Part shown: positions 8,401 through 16,398 of the stretch, piece by piece
How positions within the stretch are numbered: position 1 is the first letter of the stretch
Layout of the letters: every line of letters starts with the position of its first letter
DNA from: Carbonatibacter sp965199245
Lineage (GTDB): Bacteria; Pseudomonadota; Alphaproteobacteria; Kiloniellales; Kiloniellaceae
NCBI GenBank assembly: GCA_965199245.1
Contig: CBDAQP010000001.1
Coordinates: forward strand, 806,001-870,000
Reading direction: 5' to 3'
Length of the DNA stretch: 64,000 nt
The notes under the pieces: model-generated
What the model was told of the DNA's origin: nothing
The model's database searches: none
The model's input: only the letters and a program-made list of their open reading frames with translations
Translations under genes and position numbers: made by a program

Positions 8401-8644
8401 TCGTTTGCAGCTTTTTCAAAAGCGCCTGAAATATGGTCTGCCCACGGAAACCACAATAGCCCTTTACGAGCTTGGTTTTTCTGACCGTGTCATCACTCAA
8501 GACCTTGCGACAACCTTGAACCTGACTTCGGTCCACAGAAAGGACGTCTTGAGGGATATTAAAAATGTGCCTGAGGAGGGGAGTGAGATGATGAAGAAGT
8601 ATCCCAGTTATTTCGTTGAGCGTATGCGTGAAATATTACAGTAA
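5393..8644 (+). CDS. hamB: Hachiman defence helicase HamB, with two 22-codon insertions
   Basis: The superfamily 2 helicase partner of HamA has about 1083 residues. The motifs appear in order: MPTSAGKTK (Walker A) near residue 287, VVTPEKLL, VFDEGHQF (motif II, DEGH) near 390, VLISAVISN, VFCGRKDTA, VVCTSTLAQGVNLP and NLIGRAGRAG (motif VI) near 658. The ATG at 5393 follows AGGAGG at a good distance and overlaps hamA. The gene contains two perfect 36-bp duplications, each flanking 30 bp of foreign sequence, at 5707-5808 and 7535-7636. Each adds 22 codons in frame: one in the N-terminal region, one after the helicase core. If both are removed the protein is about 1039 residues and reads smoothly. 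Whether the enlarged protein is active cannot be told. Confidence 0.9.
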   Translation: MRPERKSQLLLGVTRSKAKMIEYRVPEEHHIKIPQDPAKLFTISIGLLGDLAVAINRDDANLDLLSELRANLLFSARFFDSYLHSNLNEALHPYAVLLGSASYYLCDLPGSASVLASPRMRRPHDIRCDLPGSASVLARRIQGRPDLGSEGLEDLLLWLLQADLGTYFDGDDELFDGLLKEISKGIRQFFKDGNGDGNLLELASKLRSAVYESGTPRQLLFGDVIAAVLRKKLENSVWKALPSYSGLPRDKWLNALQKETFFKEFWPAQHLLGQKGVLGGKSAIVQMPTSAGKTKATELILRSAFLAKRASLAIIIAPFRALCHEIKNSLVEALHDEPTKVDELSDALQTDFVIDELLGHQQILVVTPEKLLYVLRHTPELAARVGLLVFDEGHQFDSGTRGITYELLLTSLRSMISEDAQKVLISAVISNAEAVGEWLNGEANVVKGTTLIPTFRSVGFASWRDKLGRIEYVDSRDAEKVEFFVPRVIERFNLGKKNGERKDRFFPEKKDDGQAIALYLGLKLVPNGSIAVFCGRKDTASGICEKAVDVIERGTSLKLPGDFSDASEVERLKYLHVENLGSDAPASKSAEYGIFSHHGNTPHGIRLAVEQAMRDGLVRFVVCTSTLAQGVNLPIRYLIVTSVYQGKERIKVRDFHNLIGRAGRAGMHTEGSILFADPAIYDKREVPNGRRCWKQVKKLLEPSNSEPCISNLLSIFDPIKSDDGKYVASCARATVGIFDPIKSDDGKYRITMEALYFAEAYITDPDEVAKLAAGIAGQHGDKKFSRDGVERQVAWRISLISAVESFLLSHWDDVENGLSVDDAICLAEETLAFFLADDQKKKNIRELFKLVAENISANITDPERRKIYGRTLYGVQKAQAIEEWVRSNADKLLSIEEEEILDLVWPLLDEHIKDGVFTKFDNRDVLKEIAQEWVSGKPFYDLLGTIRKREAKMIWGTQRREFKIDHVVDVCEGTLAYEGALIVGAVCEFIETLNQDDAGELINRLQLFQKRLKYGLPTETTIALYELGFSDRVITQDLATTLNLTSVHRKDVLRDIKNVPEEGSEMMKKYPSYFVERMREILQ
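5707..5808 (+). repeat. 36-30-36 direct repeat inside hamB (site 1)
   Basis: Positions 5707-5742 and 5773-5808 are identical over exactly 36 bp. The flanking bases differ at both borders. They are separated by 30 bp (5743-5772) that resemble neither neighbour. The period is 66 bp. The repeat encodes CDLPGSASVLA twice and the insert adds SPRMRRPHDIR between. The geometry equals one repeat-spacer-repeat unit of a 36/30 CRISPR array, but the sequence is ordinary hamB coding DNA. Confidence 0.9.
7535..7636 (+). repeat. 36-30-36 direct repeat inside hamB (site 2)
   Basis: Positions 7535-7570 and 7601-7636 are identical over exactly 36 bp, separated by 30 unrelated bp at 7571-7600. The repeat encodes IFDPIKSDDGKY twice with VASCARATVG between. 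The repeat sequence is unrelated to that of site 1, but repeat length, gap length and period are the same. Confidence 0.9.
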
Positions 8645-8670
8645 GGTGTTCATGGACTGTTTTATAGTAA

Positions 8671-9793
8671 TACCAACTGCATAAAATAAAGACTCGGTGG
8701 GCTTGGCGCGTGAGCAGGTTCTGTGATTCAAGGAAGGACACTTTATTGGAGGTTTGTCCCGGGTCAGCCCCTTCCCCTGCGTCAGGATTATGACGCATCC
8801 CGTCTTCGCCGCCTTCTCAACAGATTCGAACCAGACGCGCCGCTTGCTTGCCCTTGCGATCATCTCTGATGGCGGCAGTCGCATCCGCGCAAGTCGGCGG
8901 CGTTGGTCGTCAAATTGTTCGTGACCGGGTGTTGCGTTTCAATGCAGAAGATCCAGACGGGCTTTTGCAGCGTTCGGGAAGCGGGCGACCGGCCAGGTTG
9001 AATGAGGCCCGGCTTGCTGCCCTGATTGCCCGCGTTGAAACAGGGCCATTGCCTGCCATCGATGGTGCGCTGGCGACTTCCGGATCTGGCGCAGTGGTTA
9101 TGGGAGGACTATCGCCTCAGCATCAGCGAAAGTTACCTGAGTGCCACCTTGCGCAAACACGGATACAGGACATTGACGGCCGCGTCATCATGGCCAGAAC
9201 GGGCATGCGATTGATGCATTTAAAAAAACTTCCCCGCCGAAATAGCCTCCCTGCAAGCCAGAATTGGTCCGACTGTCCCGCTGGACATCCGGTGGCTAGG
9301 ATGAGGCGCGTGTTGGCCAGAAGAACACCATGTTGGGCCAAACGGGGCACACGGCCTGTGGCAGAAAAAGACCAGCGCACAAAATCCGCCTGGATATTCG
9401 GGGCGATCTGCCCCGCCCGGGGTGTGGGGGCCGCGCTTGTTCTGCCGCAGTGTAATACCTGCGGGATGCAAGGGCACCCGGAAGAAATATCATCACAGGT
9501 CGAGCCCGGTGCCCATGCCCTCATCATTCTGGATCAGGCCGGATGGCACACAACAACCAATCTGGATATTCCGGACAATATCACCCTGTTGCCGCCACGC
9601 AGCCCGGCCCCGGTCGAAAATGTCTGGCAATATTTGCGACAAAACCGGCTGTCAAACCGCGTCTTTGACAATCACGACCAGATCGTTTCCCTCTGTTGTG
9701 ACGCATGGAATAATCTCACCGAAAGACCATGGAAAATCATGTCAATCGGACATAGAAGCCGGGCGCATGGGTTCTGAATTATGAAAGTTAGTA
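8671..9793 (+). mobile_element. IS630-type B element, near full length
   Basis: The terminal repeats are TACCAACT at the left and AGTTAGTA at the right, with TAA beside each end, consistent with the TA target of IS630/Tc1-mariner elements. The length is about 1123 bp. It inserted 26 bp after the hamB stop and now lies about 56 bp before sodB, so it probably displaced the sodB promoter. Confidence 0.8.
8755..9777 (+). pseudogene. IS630-family transposase, frameshifted
   Basis: Recognisable pieces occur in three frames: the HTH half (GGVGRQIVRDRVLRFNAEDPDGLL), the middle (WRLPDLAQWLWEDYRLSISESYLS), and the catalytic part ending LIILDQAGWHTT and then PAPVENVWQYLRQN, which hold the second Asp and the Glu of the DDE triad. 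Several frameshifts prevent translation as one protein. Confidence 0.8.
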
Positions 9794-9849
9794 TAAGGTA
9801 TTCTCGGGTCGGTTTTTTCGCTAAATGTTCAGATACGGGATACGGAACA

Positions 9850-10445
9850 ATGACCCTCGAGCTTCCTGACCTTCCCTACGCGAAGGATGCGCTTGCGCCC
9901 TATATGTCGGCTGAAACGCTGGAATTTCACCACGACAAGCACCACAAAGCCTATGTCGTCAATGGCAACAAGTTGCTGGCAGGGACTGATCTGGAAGGGC
10001 AGTCCGTCGAATCGATTATCAAGGCCACCTTTAACGATTCAGAGCGGGCGGGCATTTTTAACAATGTCGCCCAGCATTGGAATCATGTTGAGTTCTGGCA
10101 GATGATGAGTCCGGAGAGTGGTAGTGCGATCCCCGGCGAACTGGAAAAGAATCTGGTTGAGGATTTTGGCTCTGTCGAGGCGTTCCAGCAGGCCTTTGTC
10201 AATGCGGGTGTGACTCAGTTTGGGTCTGTCTGGTCATGGGGCAGGAGGGCCGATTGAAGGTGACAAAAACGCCAAATGGTGTCAATCCGCTTTGCTTTGG
10301 CGAGTAGGCTCTGCTGGGCTGTGATGTCTGGGAACATTCCTGTTATATCGACTATCGCAATGCGCGTCCTGATTACGTGACGGCCTTTGTCAACAACCTT
10401 GTCAACTGGGAATATGTGGCAGAACGCCTTGCCTGGGTGTCCTGA
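9850..10445 (+). pseudogene. sodB: Iron superoxide dismutase, frameshifted
   Basis: The first 130 or so residues are a clear Fe-type superoxide dismutase: LELPDLPYAKDALAPYMSAETLEFHHDKHHKAYV, then NNVAQHWNHVEFW with metal-binding histidines. After FGSVWSWG the frame shifts by one base and ends at 10257. The rest continues in another frame (KVTKTPNGVNPLCFGE, an in-frame TAG, then LLGCDVWEHS and YIDYRNARPDYV), with the remaining Asp and His ligands in DVWEH. The frameshift and the extra stop make this a pseudogene. The IS630 insertion just upstream may have come first by removing expression. Confidence 0.88.
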
Positions 10446-10448
10446 AGC

Positions 10449-11390
10449 TTAAGCTTTTTTCTCCGGGGATTTTTTTACCTTGCCCCTGCGGTTTTTTGCC
10501 GTGGGGGCAACGGCTTTCAGGCAGTCGGTGAAGAGTTTGACAAGGGGGTTGAACCCGTTTGTGCGCCAGGCGGCGACGGTTGAAATGGCTTTGGGCAATT
10601 CTGCAAGCGGGCGGACGGCCAGGCCGTCCAGTGGTTCGTGTTCGACCCAGCGCGGGACGATGCCCACCCCGATCCCGGCTGCTGCCAGCGCAACGACGGC
10701 CTTGGTGTGGCTGACGCGCTGCACAATCTGTGGTGTGAAGCCGGCGCAGCGACAGTGCCGGAGCACGATGCCCTGATAATCCACACCTCTGATATCGCTG
10801 AAGCCGATGAATTTTTCATCTTTCAGATCCCTGATTTGCAGGCTCTCGCGTTTGGCCAGCGGTGAGCGGGCGGGCAGGACGGCGGCGAATCCCTCCCGAT
10901 GAACTTCCAGTGTCTGGAATCCGCTCATGCTGCGCGATGGACGGATGAAGGCCACATCAATCCGGCGGTCGGCCAGAAGCGGCAACTGCTCTTCGGTGGT
11001 GTGAAAATTCATATCGAACTGAACAGCGGGCACGCGTACGGACAAGGCCTGTAGTGCCAGCGGAAGCACGGAATAGAGAGCCGAAGGCATGGCGCCAATT
11101 TTCAGGCGTCCTGCTTTCAGGCCGCCGACACTGCGTGCTTCATCAATCGCATTTTCAAAACGCAGCAGGATTTCATCCGATCCTTTGAGGAGAGTCTGGC
11201 CTGCGGGTGTCAAGGTCACTCGCCGGGTCGTTCGGTCGAACAGCCGCACTCCGATGCGTTCTTCCAGCTGGGCAATCTGTTGTGACAGTGGTGCCTGGCT
11301 GACACCCAGAACTTCTGCCGCCCGCCCGAAATGAAGCTCCTGCGCCACGCGCATGAAGTAGCGCAGATGGCGGATTTCAATGCCTCTCAT
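10449..11390 (-). CDS. LysR-family transcriptional regulator
   Basis: The 313-residue protein has the LysR winged helix-turn-helix at residues 5-65 (IRHLRYFMRVAQELHFGRAAEVLGVS, then LEERIGVRLFDRTTRRV) and a periplasmic-binding-like effector domain behind it. It is divergent from dctQ, the usual layout for a regulator that controls its neighbour in response to the imported substrate. A frame extension upstream to 11951 overlaps dctQ and is not credible. The ATG at 11390 gives the family-standard N-terminus. The C-terminus is Lys/Arg-rich. Confidence 0.9.
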   Translation of the reverse strand: MRGIEIRHLRYFMRVAQELHFGRAAEVLGVSQAPLSQQIAQLEERIGVRLFDRTTRRVTLTPAGQTLLKGSDEILLRFENAIDEARSVGGLKAGRLKIGAMPSALYSVLPLALQALSVRVPAVQFDMNFHTTEEQLPLLADRRIDVAFIRPSRSMSGFQTLEVHREGFAAVLPARSPLAKRESLQIRDLKDEKFIGFSDIRGVDYQGIVLRHCRCAGFTPQIVQRVSHTKAVVALAAAGIGVGIVPRWVEHEPLDGLAVRPLAELPKAISTVAAWRTNGFNPLVKLFTDCLKAVAPTAKNRRGKVKKSPEKKA

Positions 11391-11409
11391 TTTATTATCC
11401 CTTAAAAAA

Positions 11410-11427
11410 GAATAATATATATTATTC
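11410..11427. promoter_or_regulatory. Palindromic operator candidate for the LysR regulator
   Basis: GAATAATATATATTATTC is an 18-bp perfect palindrome between the divergent lysR and dctQ genes. It contains a T-N11-A arrangement. It is the strongest dyad in the 96-bp intergenic region and a plausible LysR site. Confidence 0.45.
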
Positions 11428-11486
11428 ATATATTGGACATATTGAGCAAGAGCTTTCATCCTCTGTCTGTCCACAGGAGTTTTTCC

Positions 11487-11987
11487 ATGAAGTTCAGACA
11501 GGCCTCTGATATTTTTCGGCTTTTGCGCTGGGGTGTCTCTTTTACGTTGTTTGTTGTCGTCGCAATCACAATTGCCCAGATTGTCATGCGTTATGCCCTG
11601 AATGCGCCGTTGATCTGGAGTGAGGAGCTGGCCAGATTTTTGATTGTCTGGATGACCTTTCTGGGGGCGGCTGTTGTTTGCTGCGAAGGCCGTCATCTCA
11701 ATGTTGATGTTTTTTTCAGAGCCGCCCCGCCTGCCTTGCGCACGGGGCTGCGCGTTTTTAATGCCTGTGTTGCGCTGGGTTTTCTGGCAGTGCTGGGCTG
11801 GTCCTCTGTCACGCTTGTGAAGCTGGAGATGATGCAGGAGATGTCGGCCTTGCCGCTGAAGATCGGGCAGTTGCGTCTGGCCGCAACTGTAGGCTGCGCA
11901 TTGATGGTGCTCGCTATCCTTGCGCGAATTTTCTATCGCCGTAGCGGGCACCTTCGCTCTGCATCGGCTGAAGAAGATGCAATGTGA
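11487..11987 (+). CDS. dctQ: TRAP transporter small membrane subunit (DctQ type)
   Basis: A protein of about 166 residues with four predicted membrane segments and the DctQ signature IVMRYALNAPLIWSEELARFLIVWMTFLGAA. It pairs with the large permease encoded next. The start chosen has CAGGAG eight bases upstream. An earlier in-frame start at 11433 would overlap the operator region. The operon continues dctM - creatininase-like - dctP - M20 amidohydrolase. Confidence 0.88.
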   Translation: MKFRQASDIFRLLRWGVSFTLFVVVAITIAQIVMRYALNAPLIWSEELARFLIVWMTFLGAAVVCCEGRHLNVDVFFRAAPPALRTGLRVFNACVALGFLAVLGWSSVTLVKLEMMQEMSALPLKIGQLRLAATVGCALMVLAILARIFYRRSGHLRSASAEEDAM

Positions 11988-11993
11988 GGCGCG

Positions 11994-13271
11994 ATGCTGA
12001 TTACCGGGGTCATTGTCCTGCTCTTTTTCCTGCTTCTGACAGGTTTGCCGCTGGTCTTTGCGATTGGTTCGGCCGCGCTGGCCTATTATTTTTTTGCAGA
12101 TATCAATCTTGCGCTGCTGGCGCAGCGCATGACGTCCTCAATCGATTCCTTTCTGATTTTGGCCATTCCCTTCTTTTTTCTGGCTGGCGAACTAATGAAC
12201 GCCTGCCGACTGACCGACCGGATTATTGCATTGGCGCAGGTCTGTGTTGGCCATTTGCACGGCGGCCTGGCGCAGGTGAATATTCTGGCTTCGCTGATTT
12301 TTTCGGGGTTGTCCGGTTCGCCGACTGCCGACACAACGGCACTTGGCTCGGTGCTGATTCCGGCAATGAAGCGTGAAGGCTACCCGGCGGCTTTCTCTGC
12401 TGCGGTGACGGTGGCCTCCTCGATGGTTGGTCCGATGGTACCGCCTTCTGTTGCACTGGTGATCTATGGGACGCTCGCCAATGTTTCGGTGGGGCGTTTG
12501 TTACTTGCCGGGATCGTACCGGGGCTGGTTATCATTGCCACGCAGATGGCCTTTACCTGGTTTTATGCCCGTTCAGTCGATTTGCCGCGCTGTGCCCGTG
12601 CCACCTTCCCGGACCTTTGCGTGGCTTTGCGTCAGGGACTGGCGGCCTTGTGTTTTCCGCTGATTATCATCAGCGGGATACTGCTGGGGATTTTCTCGCC
12701 AACCGAAGCTGCCGCAGTTGCGGTGCTCTATGCGCTGTGTCTCGGCTTTTTTTACAAGAATGTCCGTTTCGTTGCTATTGTCGATGCCCTGAGCACAGCT
12801 GCGCTTGGCACAGCGCGTATTCTTGCCATTATTGCCGTTGCTTCGGCTTTTTCCTGGATCATGGTCCGCGAAGGCGTACCACTGGCCCTGGCCAGTACGA
12901 TTTCCTCTGTGTCGGAACAGCCAGTGGTTGTGTTGTTCCTGATTGTTTTCATGCTGCTCGGTGTTGGTTTGTTGATGGTTGCCTCCTCAGCCGAGATCGT
13001 TCTGACGCCGATTCTTGTGCCCGTGATTTTGCAGTTTGGCATTGATCCTGTCCATTTCGGTGTCCTGATGGTTTTCGTCCTGATTATTGGTGGCGCAACC
13101 CCGCCTGTTGGTGTGCTGCTTTTTATCGCGCAGGATATTGCCAGAATTTCGCACTTGCAGATGGTCCGCGCCATGCTTCCCTTTTATATCCCGCTCGCCC
13201 TCGCCATCGTTGTGCTGGTTTGCTTTCCCCAGATCAGTCTTTTCCTCCCCAACCTTGTATTCGGCCCGTAA
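11994..13271 (+). CDS. dctM: TRAP transporter large membrane subunit (DctM type)
   Basis: A 425-residue multi-spanning permease. Family features include ILAIPFFFLAGELMNACRLTDRII, then LSGSPTADTTALGSVLIPAMKREGYPAAFSAAVT, then GIFSPTEAAAVAVLYAL and GGATPPVGVLLF. It uses the sodium gradient to move a carboxylate captured by the DctP receptor encoded two genes further on. It starts 6 bp after dctQ, so the two are probably translated together. Confidence 0.92.
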   Translation: MLITGVIVLLFFLLLTGLPLVFAIGSAALAYYFFADINLALLAQRMTSSIDSFLILAIPFFFLAGELMNACRLTDRIIALAQVCVGHLHGGLAQVNILASLIFSGLSGSPTADTTALGSVLIPAMKREGYPAAFSAAVTVASSMVGPMVPPSVALVIYGTLANVSVGRLLLAGIVPGLVIIATQMAFTWFYARSVDLPRCARATFPDLCVALRQGLAALCFPLIIISGILLGIFSPTEAAAVAVLYALCLGFFYKNVRFVAIVDALSTAALGTARILAIIAVASAFSWIMVREGVPLALASTISSVSEQPVVVLFLIVFMLLGVGLLMVASSAEIVLTPILVPVILQFGIDPVHFGVLMVFVLIIGGATPPVGVLLFIAQDIARISHLQMVRAMLPFYIPLALAIVVLVCFPQISLFLPNLVFGP

Positions 13272-13287
13272 GCGAATGGAGATCAGA

Positions 13288-14127
13288 ATGCCGCCCCAGC
13301 ATAAATACCTGATGGAAAATATGAGTTTTGAAGAGTTCGCAGACTGGAGCCGAACCGAAGATAAGCCCGTCGTACTGGTTCCCCTCGGGTCGCAGGAGAT
13401 ACAGGGGCCGGTGGTGCCAATGGGGGATTTTATGTTGACTCGTGCGGTTGCTGCTGAAGTTGCGGGCCTTTCCGGTGCCCTTGCAGCCCCGACATTGCCC
13501 TTTGGTTATGCTGAGTATTTCCGTACTGTCCCCGGCGGCATTGCCCTTTCGGCGGAGGCTTTTCGGGCAACCCTGCGCGATATTCTGGAAAATATCCTCG
13601 ATCACGGGCTGGTCAGGGTTGTTATTTTGAATGGGCATAGTGGCAATGCCCCGCTGATTGATCAGGTGACTCGTGCGATTCGCAAGCAGTACGGGGTGCT
13701 TGTGCCTTCCATTCACCTTTGGCGGTCAATACCCGATACGCTCTGGCGCGAACTGCATGGTGACTTTGGCAAAAAAGCCTTTGCGCACGGCGGCGATCCG
13801 GTAACGTCAGTCTATTTACATTACTTTCCGCAGCTGACGCACAGCGACCGCGTCAAACACCCCGAACCACCGGGGCAGCTCGCCGGGTTGCCTGTCATGA
13901 GTCTTACCGGGGTAAAATTCCAGGGCCTTGAAGTTGCGATGCCGGTTAATGTTGATGATTGTTGCCCGGACGGAATTATGGCTGGTGATCCTGCGCGTTC
14001 ATCCGCAGACAAGGGACAGAAGATTGCAGAATGGTTGGTGGCATTTTGCGTTGATTTTATTGCTCATTTTCGCGGTCAGACCCGCGAAGTTTCCCCACTG
14101 TCCAAATCAGGAAAGGTTGAGAGATGA
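13288..14127 (+). CDS. Creatininase-family protein with altered metal site
   Basis: The 279-residue protein has the creatininase fold pattern, with VPLGSQEIQGPVVPMGD near the N-terminus and VVILNGHSGNAPLI centrally. Family members are Zn/Mn amidohydrolases. The metal motif is atypical: the usual GS-x-E-Q-H-G is GSQEIQG, so the metal-binding His is Gln, and the later H-A-G-E-x-E-T-S motif is HGGDPVTS. Activity may therefore be altered or lost. The ATG at 13288 follows GGAG. The stop overlaps dctP by four bases, so it belongs to the TRAP operon and probably acts on the imported compound or its amide. Confidence 0.75.
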   Translation: MPPQHKYLMENMSFEEFADWSRTEDKPVVLVPLGSQEIQGPVVPMGDFMLTRAVAAEVAGLSGALAAPTLPFGYAEYFRTVPGGIALSAEAFRATLRDILENILDHGLVRVVILNGHSGNAPLIDQVTRAIRKQYGVLVPSIHLWRSIPDTLWRELHGDFGKKAFAHGGDPVTSVYLHYFPQLTHSDRVKHPEPPGQLAGLPVMSLTGVKFQGLEVAMPVNVDDCCPDGIMAGDPARSSADKGQKIAEWLVAFCVDFIAHFRGQTREVSPLSKSGKVER

Positions 14128-15068
14128 AAAAAATCATGATTGCAGCACTGCTTCTGGCGAGTGTGAGTGCCAGAGCTGACGAGATTCGCTATGCCACCTG
14201 GGCCCAGCCTGGCGAAGCACCCTATGCCGGGGCAGAGAAATTCAAGGAGGTGGTCGAGGCAAATTCGGACCATAGTGTCACGATTTTCCCGGGTGACCAG
14301 CTTGGCAAGCCCAAGGAGGTCTATTCACAAATGGCCCTGGGCTCGACGCAGATCCTTGCCTCTGGAGATCCGGGTCTGAAAGAGATTGAGTATCTTGCCT
14401 TGCCTTATCTGATGAAAGATATGGCCAGCTACGCGGCTGTTCTTGAAACTGACTTCGGGCAGGAATGGAATCGGCGCCTCGTCGATGAACGCAGGGTGCG
14501 TATTCTTGGTTTTATGCCGCGCAGCCCGCGCCAGATCAGTGCCAACCGGGTGATCAACGGGCTGGCGGACCTCAAGGGTCTCAAGCTGCGTGCGCCTGAG
14601 CGGGACTACTACGTCAAATCGCTTTCTGCACTCGGGGCAAGTCCGACCCCGATGGCTTTTGCCGAGGTTTATACGGCACTCCAGACTGGCGTGGTTGATG
14701 GTCAGGAAAATCCGGTTGAGACCATCTATGCGCAGAAATTTTATGAGGTTCAAACGGGCGTTGCGATGATTGATTATATTGTCAAACCCGCCTATGTGAC
14801 AATTTCTGAAAGCTTTTGGCAAAGCCTGTCAGACAGTGACAAGGTCTTGATACGGCATGCTAATGAGGAGTCAACACGGGTTGTGGCAGAACTTTTACCA
14901 CAACAACAGGCAGAAATTCTCTCCCGGATGAAGGCGGCAGGGGTGGCCATTACCCGGCCAGAGAAGGCCCCTTTTATCGAGGCCACGGCGGCGGTTCGTG
15001 ATGAGCTGGGGCGCAAGGTCTGGGGCGAGGAAATTTACCGGAAAATTGTCAAAATTGGCAAAAACTGA
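14124..15068 (+). CDS. dctP: TRAP transporter solute-binding protein (DctP type)
   Basis: A 314-residue periplasmic receptor with a signal peptide (MKKIMIAALLLASVSARA). It shows the DctP motifs ADLKGLKLRAPERDYYVKSLSALGASPTPMAFAEVYTALQTGVVDGQENPVETIY. The Arg in KLRAP is the conserved carboxylate-binding residue of the family. It overlaps the creatininase-like gene by ATGA. Substrate unknown; the neighbouring amidohydrolases point to an organic acid or N-acyl compound. Confidence 0.93.
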   Translation: MKKIMIAALLLASVSARADEIRYATWAQPGEAPYAGAEKFKEVVEANSDHSVTIFPGDQLGKPKEVYSQMALGSTQILASGDPGLKEIEYLALPYLMKDMASYAAVLETDFGQEWNRRLVDERRVRILGFMPRSPRQISANRVINGLADLKGLKLRAPERDYYVKSLSALGASPTPMAFAEVYTALQTGVVDGQENPVETIYAQKFYEVQTGVAMIDYIVKPAYVTISESFWQSLSDSDKVLIRHANEESTRVVAELLPQQQAEILSRMKAAGVAITRPEKAPFIEATAAVRDELGRKVWGEEIYRKIVKIGKN

Positions 15069-15117
15069 GTCCCCGGCCTGCTAGTTATGTCGGGTGATTG
15101 CGTAGAGAGGAAAAGCC

Positions 15118-16314
15118 ATGCCTCAAACCCTTGTTGCGCAGATTAATGCGATAACTGCCGAGATGACGGATGACCTGATCCGCATCCGGCGCTGGATGCA
15201 TGAAAATCCCGAATTGGCTTTTGAGGAGGTACAAACCTCTGCAATGATCGGCAGGGAACTCGATAAAATCAATGTCCACTGGCAGGGCGGTTTTGGCAAG
15301 ACGGGCCTTTGTGCCAAACTGGGGGAGGGTACAGGCCCGCTGGTTGCCCTGCGCGGTGATTTTGACGCCCTGCCGATTCACGAAACCGGAACACCGGATT
15401 ACCTGTCGAAAGTGCCAGGCAGGATGCACGCCTGTGGTCATGATGCCCATACGGCCATTCTGCTGGGTGTGGTGCGTGTACTCGCCCGGCTTGGCAGATT
15501 GCCCGGTCGGGCGATGTTTATTTTTCAACCTGCCGAGGAAACTCTGGGCGGGGCGCGTGCGATGCTTGACGATGGCCTGTTTGCATACTGTGACCCCGAT
15601 ATGATCCTGGGCTACCACAACTGGCCTCCCTTGGCCGCCGGGACGATTGGCTGGCACCCGCAGACGGCTTTTGCCTCGACAGATCCCTTTGATATTACGC
15701 TCTGCGGTCAGTCGGGGCACGGGGCTCATCCTCACCTGGCCAAAGATCCGGTCGTGGCCGGAGCCGCCCTGATTATGGGCTTGCAAAGCATTGTCAGTCG
15801 CCAGATTGCGCCACTTTCTGCGGCAGTTCTGTCGATTGGGCGAGTTGTAGGGGGGACAGCGCGCAACCAGATCCCCGATCGTCTTTTGCTTGAGGGGACA
15901 ACGCGCAGTCAGGATCAGGTGGTGCGTGACAGGATCCGTACAGAAATTGAGGCGCAGTGTTGGGGTATTGCCAGGCAATTCGGCATTGAAGTCACACCGG
16001 TTTTTCATCAGGGTGTTGGCCCTGTTGTCAATGATCGCAATATTCTGGATCCCGTGCTTGCGGCGGCGCGCCAGACGATTGGCCCTGAACGAGTGATTGA
16101 GCTGCCACAGGGGTCGATGGGTAGCGAGGATTTTGCCGAATTTTCAAACCGAAAACCGTCAGCCCATCTACGCATTGGCTCTCAACTGCTACAGCATAAT
16201 ACCATGCTGCACCGCAGCGACTTTGATCTTGATGAAATGTGCATTCCCACGGCTGTTCGGGTGCTCAGCCTTGCCATGCTGGAACTGATGAAGGGTGTGT
16301 CCCGCTCAGAGTGA
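15118..16314 (+). CDS. M20-family amidohydrolase (hippurate/N-acyl amino acid hydrolase type)
   Basis: A 398-residue M20D peptidase-like hydrolase. The metal ligands sit in MHACGHDAHTAILLG near residue 106, FQPAEETLGGARAML (catalytic and ligand Glu pair), GYHNWPPLAAGTIGW and the C-terminal MGSEDFAEF. Such enzymes cleave N-acyl or N-aryl amides of amino acids. It lies 49 bp after dctP and is likely the last gene of the operon, consistent with uptake and hydrolysis of an acylated compound. Confidence 0.9.
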   Translation: MPQTLVAQINAITAEMTDDLIRIRRWMHENPELAFEEVQTSAMIGRELDKINVHWQGGFGKTGLCAKLGEGTGPLVALRGDFDALPIHETGTPDYLSKVPGRMHACGHDAHTAILLGVVRVLARLGRLPGRAMFIFQPAEETLGGARAMLDDGLFAYCDPDMILGYHNWPPLAAGTIGWHPQTAFASTDPFDITLCGQSGHGAHPHLAKDPVVAGAALIMGLQSIVSRQIAPLSAAVLSIGRVVGGTARNQIPDRLLLEGTTRSQDQVVRDRIRTEIEAQCWGIARQFGIEVTPVFHQGVGPVVNDRNILDPVLAAARQTIGPERVIELPQGSMGSEDFAEFSNRKPSAHLRIGSQLLQHNTMLHRSDFDLDEMCIPTAVRVLSLAMLELMKGVSRSE

Positions 16315-16398
16315 CCGGTTTTGATGAACTGTTCACAGGGCCTTTTGCCTGCGATGGCCAAGTGAAAAAATTTTCTGGTCCCGGCACCTTTTCTGTTA

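Noticed and set aside
11391..11951. Extended N-terminus of the LysR regulator from 11951
   Set aside because: The extension is antisense to dctQ, lacks similarity to LysR proteins and would overlap the divergent operon. The LysR domain begins right after ATG 11390.
13087..13287. Creatininase-like gene starting at 13087
   Set aside because: The first 67 codons are an alternate frame of the dctM gene. The ribosome site and family similarity support 13288.
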